Part shown: positions 17,800 through 26,031 of the stretch, piece after piece
Numbering within the stretch: the first letter of the stretch is position 1
How the letters are laid out: the number at the start of each line of letters is the position of its first letter
NCBI GenBank assembly: GCA_965277615.1
Contig: CBDIDG010000004.1
Span: 310,001-374,000 of the forward strand
Length of the DNA stretch: 64,000 bases
Direction of reading: 5' to 3'
Origin: Bog-532 sp965277615
GTDB taxonomy: Bacteria > Actinomycetota > Actinomycetes > Streptosporangiales > Streptosporangiaceae
The notes under the pieces: model-generated
What the model was told of the DNA's origin: nothing
What the model saw: the letters and a program-made list of their open reading frames with translations, nothing else
The model's database searches: none
Program-made: the position numbers and the translations under genes

Positions 17800-18658
17800 G
17801 GAGGTGCACGTGATCGTGCGGATGGTCGTGCGGCTGCTGCGGCAGGCCGACGCGGTGGGCGAAGCCGGGCAGCGCGGTCCGGTACACGCACAGGTCGCAG
17901 TTCATCCGGATGTCGCCCTCCAGTGCCTCGCGGTAGCGCTCGGCCACCAGCCCGGCGATCTCGTCGCAGTCCCCGAGCACATCGGTGACGCGGACGTCCA
18001 GGCCGGGATGGGCCGCGGCGAACTCGGCCGCCTGCTCGGTCACCCGATCCGGCAGGACGCCGGGGAACAGGAAGTACCGGGCCACCACGATGCTGCGGGC
18101 GCCGAGACGGCGGCAGCGCTCCAGGCCCTCGGGCACGCTAGGCCGGGCCAGCGAGATGAACGCGGTCTCGGCGAACTCGTACCCCCGGCCCTCCCACAGC
18201 AGCCGGGCCACCTTGACCACGTCGGCGTTGCCGTCCGGGTCGCTGGTACCCCGCCCGGCCAGCAGCACCGCGGGCGGCTCGGGCAGCCCGGCCGTGACCG
18301 CGTCGATCCGCGCCGCCATCAGGTCCAGGAGCACCGGGTGCGGGCCGAGCGGGCGCCCGTACCGGACGCTGAGGCCGGGGTGCCGGGCCGTCTCGCGGGC
18401 CAGCGCCGCGGGCACGTCGCCCTTGGAGTGCCCGGCCGCGGACAGCATCAGCGGCACCGCGACCAGGTCGCGGTGCCCGCGAGCGGCCAGGTCGGTGACG
18501 GCGTCCTTGAGCGGCGGCTCGGACAGCTCGATGAACCCACCCGCCACAGGCATCCGGCCGGCGTTGAGCCGGGCGACGCGCTCGGTCAGCGCGGCGAAGG
18601 CCGCCACCCCGGACGCGTCGCGGGTGCCGTGCCCAGCGATGAGCAGGGCCGGGTTCAA
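17789..18658 (-). CDS. cbiX: CbiX-type sirohydrochlorin chelatase
   Basis: This 289-residue protein inserts metal (cobalt, or possibly iron) into sirohydrochlorin. It has the CbiX/CbiK fold with the N-terminal catalytic His in LLIAGHGTRDASG, a second-half catalytic region VPLMLSAAGHSKGDVP, and a duplicated C-terminal domain ending VARYFLFPGVLPDRV. The tail holds a cysteine cluster (MNCDLCVYR) and a His-rich end (PHDHPHDHVHLHG), typical of long CbiX proteins that store or sense metal. Sitting beside late-cobalt-insertion genes, it might serve siroheme, early cobalt insertion or both. The start overlaps the cobH stop by 4 bp. Confidence 0.9.
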   Translation of the reverse strand: MNPALLIAGHGTRDASGVAAFAALTERVARLNAGRMPVAGGFIELSEPPLKDAVTDLAARGHRDLVAVPLMLSAAGHSKGDVPAALARETARHPGLSVRYGRPLGPHPVLLDLMAARIDAVTAGLPEPPAVLLAGRGTSDPDGNADVVKVARLLWEGRGYEFAETAFISLARPSVPEGLERCRRLGARSIVVARYFLFPGVLPDRVTEQAAEFAAAHPGLDVRVTDVLGDCDEIAGLVAERYREALEGDIRMNCDLCVYRTALPGFAHRVGLPQQPHDHPHDHVHLHGA

Positions 18659-19323
18659 CGGCGGCCTTCCCCGGGCCGGCCGGCGCCGCGGCCCTCGAGG
18701 TCCTGGTCGCGGGCCACCCGCAGCAGCGCGTTGAACGCGGCCGCCGCCACGGCCGAACCGCCCTTCTCGGACCGGTTGCTGAGCGCGGGCAGGCCGCTGT
18801 CCCGCAGGGCCTCCTTGGCCTCGGTCGCCCCGACGAAGCCCACCGGCAGGCCGATGATCAGGGCCGGGGACACCTCCCGCTGGAGGATCTCGCCCAGCGC
18901 GGTCGGGGCACAGCCGATGACCCAGACCGCGCCCGGGCCGGCCTCCCCGAAGGCCAGGCGGGCCGCGGCCGCGGACACCGTGATCCCCACCGTGCGGGCC
19001 AGTCGGGTGGCCAGCCCCTCGCCGATCTTGCAGATCGCCGGGTAGCTGGTGATGCCGGAGGCCACCATGGCCACGTCGGCCACGACCGGCGCGCCGCGGC
19101 GGATGGCCGCCACCCCGGAGGCCAGCGCGGCCTCATCGGCGACCAGGTCGGTGACGTAGTCGAAGTCAGCGCTGGCGTGGATGACCCGCTCGGTGACCGC
19201 GCGGGTCAGCGGGGGCAGGTAGCTCAGGTCGACCCGGGACCGCAGGATCCGGTAGGACTCGGCCTCGATCGGGTGCGGCTCGCTGGGGTCCCGTTCGGGG
19301 GATGAGCTCTCGAATTCGATCAC
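18655..19323 (-). CDS. cobH: Precorrin-8X methylmutase
   Basis: This 222-residue protein moves a methyl group from C11 to C12, forming hydrogenobyrinic acid. It carries the CobH/CbiC sequence blocks EAESYRILRSRVDLSYLPP, VIHASADFDYV with the catalytic His, ADVAMVASGIT, VGITVSAAAARLAFGEAG and LPVGFVGATEAKEAL. The GTG start at 19323 follows GGGAGGAAA and overlaps the cbiG-cobJ stop in GTGA. An open frame continues upstream to 19653, but that part lies inside cobJ and is rejected as coding. Length is normal for the family. Confidence 0.95.
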   Translation of the reverse strand: MIEFESSSPERDPSEPHPIEAESYRILRSRVDLSYLPPLTRAVTERVIHASADFDYVTDLVADEAALASGVAAIRRGAPVVADVAMVASGITSYPAICKIGEGLATRLARTVGITVSAAAARLAFGEAGPGAVWVIGCAPTALGEILQREVSPALIIGLPVGFVGATEAKEALRDSGLPALSNRSEKGGSAVAAAAFNALLRVARDQDLEGRGAGRPGEGRR

Positions 19324-21128
19324 GTTTCCTCCCGGGTAGAACCCCAACGGTATTCGCGAGGGGTGACCATCCGCCCCGCGAACCGCCTGGTGCGCGACGA
19401 GCCGACGATGACCATGGTGCGCATGTCGATCACGGCTGGGTCGAAAGTGGCCAGCGTGGCCAGCCCCGTGCGCTGGCCCGGCCGGGTCGCGTCGCGGACC
19501 CAGCCCACCGGCGTGCCGGGCGGCCGCTGGGCGGCCAGGATGGCCAGGGCCTTGCGGAGCTGCCAGTCCCGTTCCCGGCTGGCCGGGTTGTAGAAGCACA
19601 CGACCAGGTCGGCGTCGGCCGCCGCGCTCACCCGACGCTCGATGATCTCCCACGGGGTGTGCAGGTCAGACAGGGAGATCATGGCGTGGTCGTGGCCGAG
19701 CGGTGCGCCCAGCGCGGCCGCGGCGGCCAGGGCCGCAGTCACGCCGGGGACACCGACGACGTCGATCGTCGCGTCGGCCGACTCCAGGGCGGGGCTGCCC
19801 ATGGCGTAGATCCCGGCGTCGCCCGAGCCGATGAGGGCCACCGCGTGGCCCGCCGCCGCGTCCGCGACCGCGGCGGCGGCCCGCTCCTGTTCCTGGCCGA
19901 GGCCGCTGGAACGCAGGACGGTGCCGGGACGGAGCAGGTCGGCGACCTGGTCCAGGTACTGATCGAGGCCGACCACGATGCGGGCCCGGCGCAGTTCGGC
20001 CGCGGCGCGGGGGGTGAGCAGGTCGCGGGCCCCCGGGCCGATGCCGACGATGGCCAGGCGGCCCCGGGGGGTGCGGCGGGCGATGGCCGCGGTGGCGTGC
20101 GGGCTGGTCTGCTTGGGGACGACGAGGGTGGCAGGGGCGGTGGGGCTGCTGGGGTTTGGGCCGGTGGGATGCGGGGCGGTGGGATGTGGGGCGCTCGCGG
20201 CGAGGAGGGCGGCGGCCTCGGCGACGCTCGGAGTACCGACGGCGGCGCGGACCGTTTCACTGGGGTTCGGGACGTTGACTTCGGCCAGCGCGGCCGCCGG
20301 GAACGTGACGAGGGACCAGCCGCGATCGGCGACCGCGGCCAGCAGGCCGGGCTCGTGTTGCTTGAGGTCCACGGTGGCGACGGTGCGGACCGAGGAGGGG
20401 GACAGGTGGCCGGCGGCCAGGGCCTGATCGATGAGGGCATCGACCTCGGCGGGCGGGACGCCTCGGCTGGACCCCAGGCCGACGACCAGGGACGGCGGGC
20501 GGTAGATGACCGTGGGCGCGGCACGGTCCGGCCCGGCGCGGTCCGGCCCGGTCCGGTCCGGCCCGACGCGGTCGGTCACGATGATCGCGGGGACGGCGGG
20601 CTCGGGCGGGCCGGCGACGACGGCGGGCGGCAGCGGCGGCAGCGGCCAGGTCACGTCGGTGCTGAGCGTGACCCGCTGGCCGGACAGGACCGCGGTGCCC
20701 ACTGCGGCTAGGTCGCTGCCGGGCTCGACCACGAAGCCCAGGTCGGCGCCGAACCCGTCCAGGGCCACCGCGCCGGCCGCGTCGCTGGCCGTGGTGATCA
20801 CCGGCTCGGCCCCGAGCACGGCGGCGACCCGGCGGGCCAGGTCGTTGGCCCCGCCCGCGTGGGCTCCCGCCACCGGGACCGCGAAGCGCAGGGCCTCGTC
20901 GACGCAGACCACCCCGGGGTCCTGGTGCTTGTCCCGCAGGAGCGGGGCGAGCAGGCGCACGGTGGCGCCGACGGCCAGGAACACCACCACCGCGTTCGCG
21001 TCACCGAACGCTGCGGGCAGGGCGGTGGCGGCCGGGCCGTCGTAGGGCCTGGTCTGGCCGGGCCAGGCCGCGGCGAGGCGGGCGGCGGCGGCCCGGCCCG
21101 CGGCGGTGACCGCGACCAGGCCGATCAC
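19320..21128 (-). CDS. cobJ: CbiG-CobJ fusion: cobalt-precorrin-5A hydrolase-like plus precorrin-3B C17-methyltransferase
   Basis: The first ~330 of 602 residues are CbiG-like: FLAVGATVRLLAPLLRDKHQ, VCVDEALRFAVPVAGAHAGGANDLARR, and after a linker VVGLGSSRGVPPAEVDALI with LKQHEPGLLAAV. Residues ~355-602 are CobJ, a SAM-dependent methyltransferase (LAIVGIGPGARDLLTPRA, IGSGDAGIYAMG, DLHTPWEIIERR, FYNPASRERDWQL). CbiG opens the ring lactone in the oxygen-independent route, while CobJ contracts the ring. The linker at ~185-205 is a Gly-Pro-Asp-Arg repeat coded by repeated DNA. The start is a GTG overlapping the cobL stop. Fusions of this kind are known in actinobacteria. Confidence 0.92.
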   Translation of the reverse strand: MIGLVAVTAAGRAAAARLAAAWPGQTRPYDGPAATALPAAFGDANAVVVFLAVGATVRLLAPLLRDKHQDPGVVCVDEALRFAVPVAGAHAGGANDLARRVAAVLGAEPVITTASDAAGAVALDGFGADLGFVVEPGSDLAAVGTAVLSGQRVTLSTDVTWPLPPLPPAVVAGPPEPAVPAIIVTDRVGPDRTGPDRAGPDRAAPTVIYRPPSLVVGLGSSRGVPPAEVDALIDQALAAGHLSPSSVRTVATVDLKQHEPGLLAAVADRGWSLVTFPAAALAEVNVPNPSETVRAAVGTPSVAEAAALLAASAPHPTAPHPTGPNPSSPTAPATLVVPKQTSPHATAAIARRTPRGRLAIVGIGPGARDLLTPRAAAELRRARIVVGLDQYLDQVADLLRPGTVLRSSGLGQEQERAAAAVADAAAGHAVALIGSGDAGIYAMGSPALESADATIDVVGVPGVTAALAAAAALGAPLGHDHAMISLSDLHTPWEIIERRVSAAADADLVVCFYNPASRERDWQLRKALAILAAQRPPGTPVGWVRDATRPGQRTGLATLATFDPAVIDMRTMVIVGSSRTRRFAGRMVTPREYRWGSTREET

Positions 21129-22378
21129 GATGCGGCTCCGGGACGGTCGGCCCAGAGGACGAAGACGGGGTTGAGCGCGGCCAGCCGGAGCGAGCCGCCG
21201 GGCAGCGGGGACAGCCGGGAGGCCTGTAGCTGGGTGCCCTCGGTGGTGTAGCCGAGGCTGGTGAGCAGGTCGCTGACCGGGCGGACGCGGTCCACGGAGG
21301 CCAGCGCGACCACGACCCGGGCCGGGTTCCCGGCCCGGACGGCGGCCCGCAGCACCTCGTCGTCACCGCCGCCAGCGAAGATCGCGTCCGGTGCGGGCAG
21401 GCCTTCCAGGGCGGCGGGGGCGCGGCCGGCCACGACCTGGAGCAGCACACCGTGCTGGGCCGCGTTGCGGCGGACGCGGTCACACTGGGCCGGGTCGGCC
21501 TCGACCGCCACGGCCCAGGCGCCGAAACGGGCGCACTCGACCGCGACCGACCCCGAGCCCGCGCCGACGTCCCAGATCGTCCGGCCCGGGCCGGGCCCGA
21601 GCCGGGCCAGCGCCAGCGCCCGGACCTCGGACTTGGTGATCATCGAGTTCCGGTGCTCGAACGCGGTCTCGGGCAGGGCCCAGGTGGCGGGGGCGCCGGT
21701 GTGACCAGCGAGCCAGCGGGGGGCGGTGAGACTGGTGGGGGTGGCGGCGAGGGAGATGAGGACGTGGGGGTCGGTGACGTCGGCGGCGGGGTCGTGGGTC
21801 AGGTCGCGGACTCGCTCGTCCGGGGTGCCGAGGCGTTCGGCGACGTAGATGGTGCGGCCGGCGTTGCGCAGGGCAGCGCGGAAGGCGCCGGTGGCGGCCT
21901 CGGGCGGGCCGGTGAGGATAGCCGCCTTGGGGTGGGCCAGCGCGGCGGCGGTCACCGGGCCCGCGTCGCGGCCGTGGGCCGACAGGACCAGGGCGTCGTC
22001 CCAGTCCAGGCCGAGGCGGGCGAAGGCCAGCGCGACCGAGGACACGGCCGGGACGACGGCGGGCGCGACGCCGCGGGCGCGCAGGGCACGGACGATGCCG
22101 AAGAACCCGGGGTCACCCGAGGCCAGCACGGCGACCGGGCCGGGGTGGGCGCAAATGGCGTCCAGCGCGGGATCGAGACGCCGGAGCGGGATACGGTCCG
22201 CCTCCGGGGGCAGCGGAACGGCAGCCAAGTGACGGCGGGCCCCGGCCACGGCGGACGCGGCCGCCAGGGCCTGCGTGGCGGCGGGCGGCAGCGGGTGCCC
22301 GTCGCAGCCGATCACGGTCACCGTGGCCGTGCTGGCCGTCGCGCTGCTGGCCAGGCTGCTGGCCACGTGGGGGGTCAC
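21125..22378 (-). CDS. cobL: Precorrin-6Y C5,15-methyltransferase (decarboxylating)
   Basis: This 417-residue protein methylates C5 and C15 and decarboxylates the C12 acetate. The N-terminal half (CbiE-like) has VTVIGCDGHPLPP, LASGDPGFFGIV and LSAHGRDAGPV. The C-terminal half (CbiT-like) has TKSEVRALALARL and the SAM site IWDVGAGSGSVAVECARFG. I use the GTG at 22378, which overlaps the cobM stop (GTGA). The frame stays open to 22618 inside cobM, but that region lacks CobL similarity. Downstream, its stop overlaps the cobJ start by 4 bp. Confidence 0.95.
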   Translation of the reverse strand: MTPHVASSLASSATASTATVTVIGCDGHPLPPAATQALAAASAVAGARRHLAAVPLPPEADRIPLRRLDPALDAICAHPGPVAVLASGDPGFFGIVRALRARGVAPAVVPAVSSVALAFARLGLDWDDALVLSAHGRDAGPVTAAALAHPKAAILTGPPEAATGAFRAALRNAGRTIYVAERLGTPDERVRDLTHDPAADVTDPHVLISLAATPTSLTAPRWLAGHTGAPATWALPETAFEHRNSMITKSEVRALALARLGPGPGRTIWDVGAGSGSVAVECARFGAWAVAVEADPAQCDRVRRNAAQHGVLLQVVAGRAPAALEGLPAPDAIFAGGGDDEVLRAAVRAGNPARVVVALASVDRVRPVSDLLTSLGYTTEGTQLQASRLSPLPGGSLRLAALNPVFVLWADRPGAAS

Positions 22379-23187
22379 GGCTGGTCCTGGTCGTGAGCCC
22401 GCAGGGCGCGGCGGGCGGCGGGCTCGGACCGGCGGAAGCCGTGGAAGTGTCCCGGGTGATACAGGTGCGACCGAGTACCGCCGGCGGCCAGGCCCGGGCC
22501 GACGAGGACCAGCGTGTGCTTCCACAGCTTGCGGGACTTCATGGTGGCGGCCAGTTCGCTCAGCTCGCAGCGCGCGATCAGCTCGTCGGGCCAGCTCACC
22601 TGGTAGGCGACCACGCACGGGGTGTCCGGCGGGTAGCCACCGGACAGCAGTTCCTCTTGCAGCTGGCCGGACCGGGCGGCCGACAGGAACAGCGCCATCG
22701 TGGTGCCGTGCTGGGCGAAGCCGGCGACCTGCTCCCCTGGTGGCATCGGCGTCTTGCCGCCGCCGAGCCGGGTCAAGATGACCGACTGCGCCACCTCGGG
22801 GATGGTCAGCTCCCGGCCGATGGCGGCGGCGGCCGCGGTGAAGCTGGACACGCCGGGCACGATCTCAGTCTCCAGGCCGAGCTCGGCGCAGCGGTCGAGC
22901 TGCTCCTGGATCGCGCCCCACAGCGCCGGGTCGCCGGAGTGCACCCGGGCCACGGTCAGGCCCTGCGCCGCCGCCCGCTGGTAATACGGGAGGACGCCCT
23001 CCATGGGCAGCTCGGCCGAGTCGATGACCTCGGCGCCGTCGCGCGCGTGTTCCAGCACGCCCGGGTGGACCAGGCTGGAGGCCCAGATCACCACGTCGGC
23101 CGCGGCGATGGCAGCGGCACCGCGCAAGGTGATCAGGTCGGGCGCGCCGGGGCCGGCGCCGATGAAGGTGACTCTGCCGGTGCTCAT
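22375..23187 (-). CDS. cobM: Precorrin-4 C11-methyltransferase
   Basis: This 270-residue SAM-dependent tetrapyrrole methylase shows VTFIGAGPGAPDLITLRGAA at the start, the substrate-loop region VARVHSGDPALWGAIQEQ, EIVPGVSSFTAAAAAIG, and LTRLGGGKTPMPPGEQ, all typical of CobM/CbiF. Its ATG overlaps the cobI stop by 4 bp, and its own stop overlaps the cobL start by 4 bp. Length and layout are normal for the family. Confidence 0.96.
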   Translation of the reverse strand: MSTGRVTFIGAGPGAPDLITLRGAAAIAAADVVIWASSLVHPGVLEHARDGAEVIDSAELPMEGVLPYYQRAAAQGLTVARVHSGDPALWGAIQEQLDRCAELGLETEIVPGVSSFTAAAAAIGRELTIPEVAQSVILTRLGGGKTPMPPGEQVAGFAQHGTTMALFLSAARSGQLQEELLSGGYPPDTPCVVAYQVSWPDELIARCELSELAATMKSRKLWKHTLVLVGPGLAAGGTRSHLYHPGHFHGFRRSEPAARRALRAHDQDQP

Positions 23188-24056
23188 GAGGTCTCTGAGG
23201 CTGGTGGGGCCGGGGAGGCTTTGGGGACGGTAGGGGTCGTGGAGGATGTTGGCGGGGGGGAGGGGCTTCGGGTTGGCGGGACTTCGCGTTGGCGGGCGGA
23301 GGCCAGGCTTGAACCGGGGCCGGCGCGGCGGGTCGGGACGATGAGGGTGGAGAGGTAGGGGACGGCGGGCAGTTGGGCCAGGTCTTTGCCGGGGCCGATC
23401 TCCTGGCCGGGTAGGCCCAGGCGGGCGCCGACGACGGCGTGGTCCAGACAGCCTGCGGCGGTCAGCAGGGTGACGACCTCGGCCGGCGTGGGGCCCGCGA
23501 CGGCGCCGAGCTTGTAGCCGACGACGGTGCCGGGACGGGTCAGGGCGTCGCGGAAGGCCTGCGTCCCCGCGGTGAGCGGGAGCAGGGTGAGCGGCTCGTC
23601 GCCTTCGGCCAGGACGGTGCCGGACCGGGCCGCCAGGTCCTGCATGGCGGTGATGCCAGGCACGGTCTCGATGGTCAGGCCGGGGACCAGGCTGCGGACG
23701 GTCTGGGCCAGGTAGCTGAACGTGGAGTAGAGGTTAGGGTCGCCGATCGTGCCGAAGGCCACCGTGCGGGCGCCGTCCGCGAAGGCGCGGGCCACTTCGG
23801 CCGCGGCAGCCTGCCAGGCGGCGGCACGGCGTTCGGTCACGCCGCCGGTGTCGTTGAGGGCGAACGGGACCGGGCGGATCCGGTCTCCCGGGATGTGAGC
23901 GCGGATCGTGGTCTCGGCCCGGCCGGGGCCGGTGGCACCCGGGCCGGCCATCACCGGGACGAAGACGACGTCGGCCTCGCGCAGCACCCGGACGGCCTTG
24001 ACCGTGACCAGTTCCGGATCACCGGGGCCCACGCCCACCCCGACCAGCGTGGTCAT
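23184..24056 (-). CDS. cobI: Precorrin-2 C20-methyltransferase
   Basis: This 290-residue protein adds the C20 methyl to precorrin-2, the first committed step after CobA. Recognisable blocks are LVGVGVGPGDPELVTVKAVR, VAFGTIGDPNLYSTFSYLA, ETVPGITAMQDLAARSG and LTAGTQAFRDALT. The start at ATG 24056 overlaps the cobB stop (ATGA). The open frame upstream of it to 24419 is antisense-like Arg/Pro sequence within cobB and is not used. The last ~40 residues are a Ser/Pro/Thr-rich tail beyond the conserved domain, coded by repetitive sequence at 23190-23310. Confidence 0.95.
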   Translation of the reverse strand: MTTLVGVGVGPGDPELVTVKAVRVLREADVVFVPVMAGPGATGPGRAETTIRAHIPGDRIRPVPFALNDTGGVTERRAAAWQAAAAEVARAFADGARTVAFGTIGDPNLYSTFSYLAQTVRSLVPGLTIETVPGITAMQDLAARSGTVLAEGDEPLTLLPLTAGTQAFRDALTRPGTVVGYKLGAVAGPTPAEVVTLLTAAGCLDHAVVGARLGLPGQEIGPGKDLAQLPAVPYLSTLIVPTRRAGPGSSLASARQREVPPTRSPSPPPTSSTTPTVPKASPAPPASETS

Positions 24057-25441
24057 AGCGAGGCCTGCTGGCTGGCCGCGGCGTGGCAGGCGGCGGCGAA
24101 GCGGGCCGCGACTTGTGGGTAGCCGGCCCAGTGGACGTGCAGGTAGGACGCGTGCACGTTCCTGGTGACGTGGCCCTCCTGGCGGGCTGGTGGGCCTAGG
24201 CGCCAGGCGGGGGCGGGGCCTGACTCGGGGTCGGTCTCGGTGCGGTGGAACTCGTGGGCTCGGACTACGTCGCCGGCGGCGGCTAGGACCGAGTCGGTCG
24301 CGGCCGTGGCTTCGCGGTAGGCCAGGGTGAGGTGGGCGGTCATGGTGGCGTCGATGGGGAGGACGGCGCACATGGGGGCGCCGTCCAGGGTGCGGGCCAG
24401 GTAGAGCAGGCCGGCGCACTCGGCGGCGACCGGGATGCCGCGGGCGGCGGCGGCCGCGACGGCGTGGCGGAGGGGCTCGTTGGCCGACAGGGCGCTGGCG
24501 TGCATTTCCGGGAAGCCGCCGCCCAGGACCAGGCCGGCCGTGCCGGCGGGCAGAGCCTCGTCGCGCAGGGGATCGAACGGGACCACGTCCAGGCCGGCCG
24601 CGGTCAGCAGCTCGTTGTGCTCGGTGTAGCTGAAGGTGAAGGCGGCGCCGCCGGCCACGGCTACGACCGGGTGCCCGTCCGGGTGCGGGAGCTCGGGCGG
24701 GGCCCAGGCCGGGCCGGGCAGGTCGGGCGCGCTGCGGGCCAGGGCCAGCAGGGCGGGCAGGTCGCAGGAGGCGGCGATCAGGGCCCCGAGGCGGGCGGTA
24801 GCCTCGGTGGCGTCGGCCGAGCGTTCCGCCACCGGGATCAGGCCCAGATGGCGGGAGGGCGCGCTGACCTCATCCGAACGCCGGATGGCGCCGAAGACCG
24901 GGAAGCCCGCAGCGGCCAGGGCGTCCCGCAGGAGCTGTTCGTGCCGGTCGGAGCCGACCTGGTTGAGGATGACGCCGGCCACGGTGGTGCCGGGGTCGAA
25001 GCGGTCGAATCCGGTGGCCACCGCGGCCACCGAGCGGCCGGCGGCGGAAGCGTCGATGACCAGGACCACCGGGGCGCCCAGGAGCCCGGCCACATGGGCC
25101 GTGGAGCTGAAGCCGGGGTCGCCGGCGCCCTCGCCGTTCGGTGCGGTGGCCCCGTCGAACAGGCCCATCACGCCCTCGATGACGGCCACGTCGGCGCCGC
25201 GGGCGCCATGGAGGAACAGGGGCGCGATACGGCGGGCGCCGCACAGGGCGGGGTCCAGGTTGCGGGCCGGCCGGCCGGTGGCCAGCGAGTGGTAGCCGGG
25301 GTCGATGTAGTCGGGGCCCACCTTGTGGCCGGACACGACCAGGCCGGTGGCGCGCAGGGCCGCCATCAGCCCGCAGGCGACCGTGGTCTTGCCGCTGCCC
25401 GAGGACGGGGCGGCGATGACCAGCCGGGGCACGGCTACCAT
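24053..25441 (-). CDS. cobB: Cobyrinate / hydrogenobyrinate a,c-diamide synthase
   Basis: This 462-residue ATP-dependent amidotransferase converts the a and c side chains to amides using glutamine. The N-terminal P-loop domain has VIAAPSSGSGKTTVACGL, GHKVGPDYIDPGYHSLATG and EGVMGLFDGA. The C-terminal class I glutaminase-like domain has LVLGGGFPEMHASALSAN and the nucleophile region PVAAECAGLLYLA. Its ATG overlaps the end of cobO by 7 bp. Chemistry before cobalt insertion (hydrogenobyrinate) or after it (cobyrinate) depends on which route the cell uses. Confidence 0.95.
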   Translation of the reverse strand: MVAVPRLVIAAPSSGSGKTTVACGLMAALRATGLVVSGHKVGPDYIDPGYHSLATGRPARNLDPALCGARRIAPLFLHGARGADVAVIEGVMGLFDGATAPNGEGAGDPGFSSTAHVAGLLGAPVVLVIDASAAGRSVAAVATGFDRFDPGTTVAGVILNQVGSDRHEQLLRDALAAAGFPVFGAIRRSDEVSAPSRHLGLIPVAERSADATEATARLGALIAASCDLPALLALARSAPDLPGPAWAPPELPHPDGHPVVAVAGGAAFTFSYTEHNELLTAAGLDVVPFDPLRDEALPAGTAGLVLGGGFPEMHASALSANEPLRHAVAAAAARGIPVAAECAGLLYLARTLDGAPMCAVLPIDATMTAHLTLAYREATAATDSVLAAAGDVVRAHEFHRTETDPESGPAPAWRLGPPARQEGHVTRNVHASYLHVHWAGYPQVAARFAAACHAAASQQASL

Positions 25442-26031
25442 TCGATGCCCTTCTGGCCCTTCTGACCGCGATCCATCGGGTGTTTCACCTTGGTCATGCT
25501 GGTGACCAGGTCGGCGTACTCGACCAGGTCAGGATGGGCGTCGCGGCCGGTGATGACCACGTGCTGGCGGCCCGGGCGAGCCTGCAGCACCGAGATCACC
25601 TCCTGCACGTCGACCCAGCCCCACTTGATCGGGTAGGTGAACTCGTCCAGCACGTAGAAGCGGTAGGTCTGCGCGGCCAGGTCCCGGGTGATCTGAGCCC
25701 AGCCCTCGGCGGCCTGGGCGGCGTGGTCCTCGGGGTGGCGCTGGATCCAGGACCAGCCCTCCCCCATCTTGTGCCAGGCCACCGTGCCGCCCTGGCCGCT
25801 GGCGCCCAGCGTGCGGAGCGCGTTCTCCTCCCCGACCCGCCACTTGGCCGACTTCACGAACTGGAACACTCCGATCGGCCAGCCTTGGTTCCAGGCTCGC
25901 AGGGCCAGCCCGAACGCGGCGGTGGACTTGCCCTTGCCGGCCCCGGTGTGCACCACGACCAGCGGGCGGGTACGCCGTTCGCGGGTGGTGAGCCCGTCAT
26001 CGGGGACGTGTTCCGGCTGTCCCTGGGGCAT
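25435..26031 (-). CDS. cobO: Cob(I)yrinic acid a,c-diamide adenosyltransferase
   Basis: This 198-residue CobA/CobO/BtuR-type enzyme attaches the 5'-deoxyadenosyl group to the corrin cobalt. It contains the P-loop VVVHTGAGKGKSTAAFGLAL (residues 30-37), FQFVKSAKWRVGEE, the Trp-containing region GEGWSWIQRHPEDHA, VLDEFTYPIKWGWVD and VVITGRDAHPDLVEYADLV. The start overlaps the chlID stop (TGATG). Length and order are normal, and it belongs to the cobalamin operon. Confidence 0.96.
   Translation of the reverse strand: MPQGQPEHVPDDGLTTRERRTRPLVVVHTGAGKGKSTAAFGLALRAWNQGWPIGVFQFVKSAKWRVGEENALRTLGASGQGGTVAWHKMGEGWSWIQRHPEDHAAQAAEGWAQITRDLAAQTYRFYVLDEFTYPIKWGWVDVQEVISVLQARPGRQHVVITGRDAHPDLVEYADLVTSMTKVKHPMDRGQKGQKGIEW

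Noticed and set aside
19324..19653. Upstream extension of cobH
   Set aside because: The sequence lies inside cobJ, lacks CobH similarity, and a GTG with a strong ribosome site exists at 19323.
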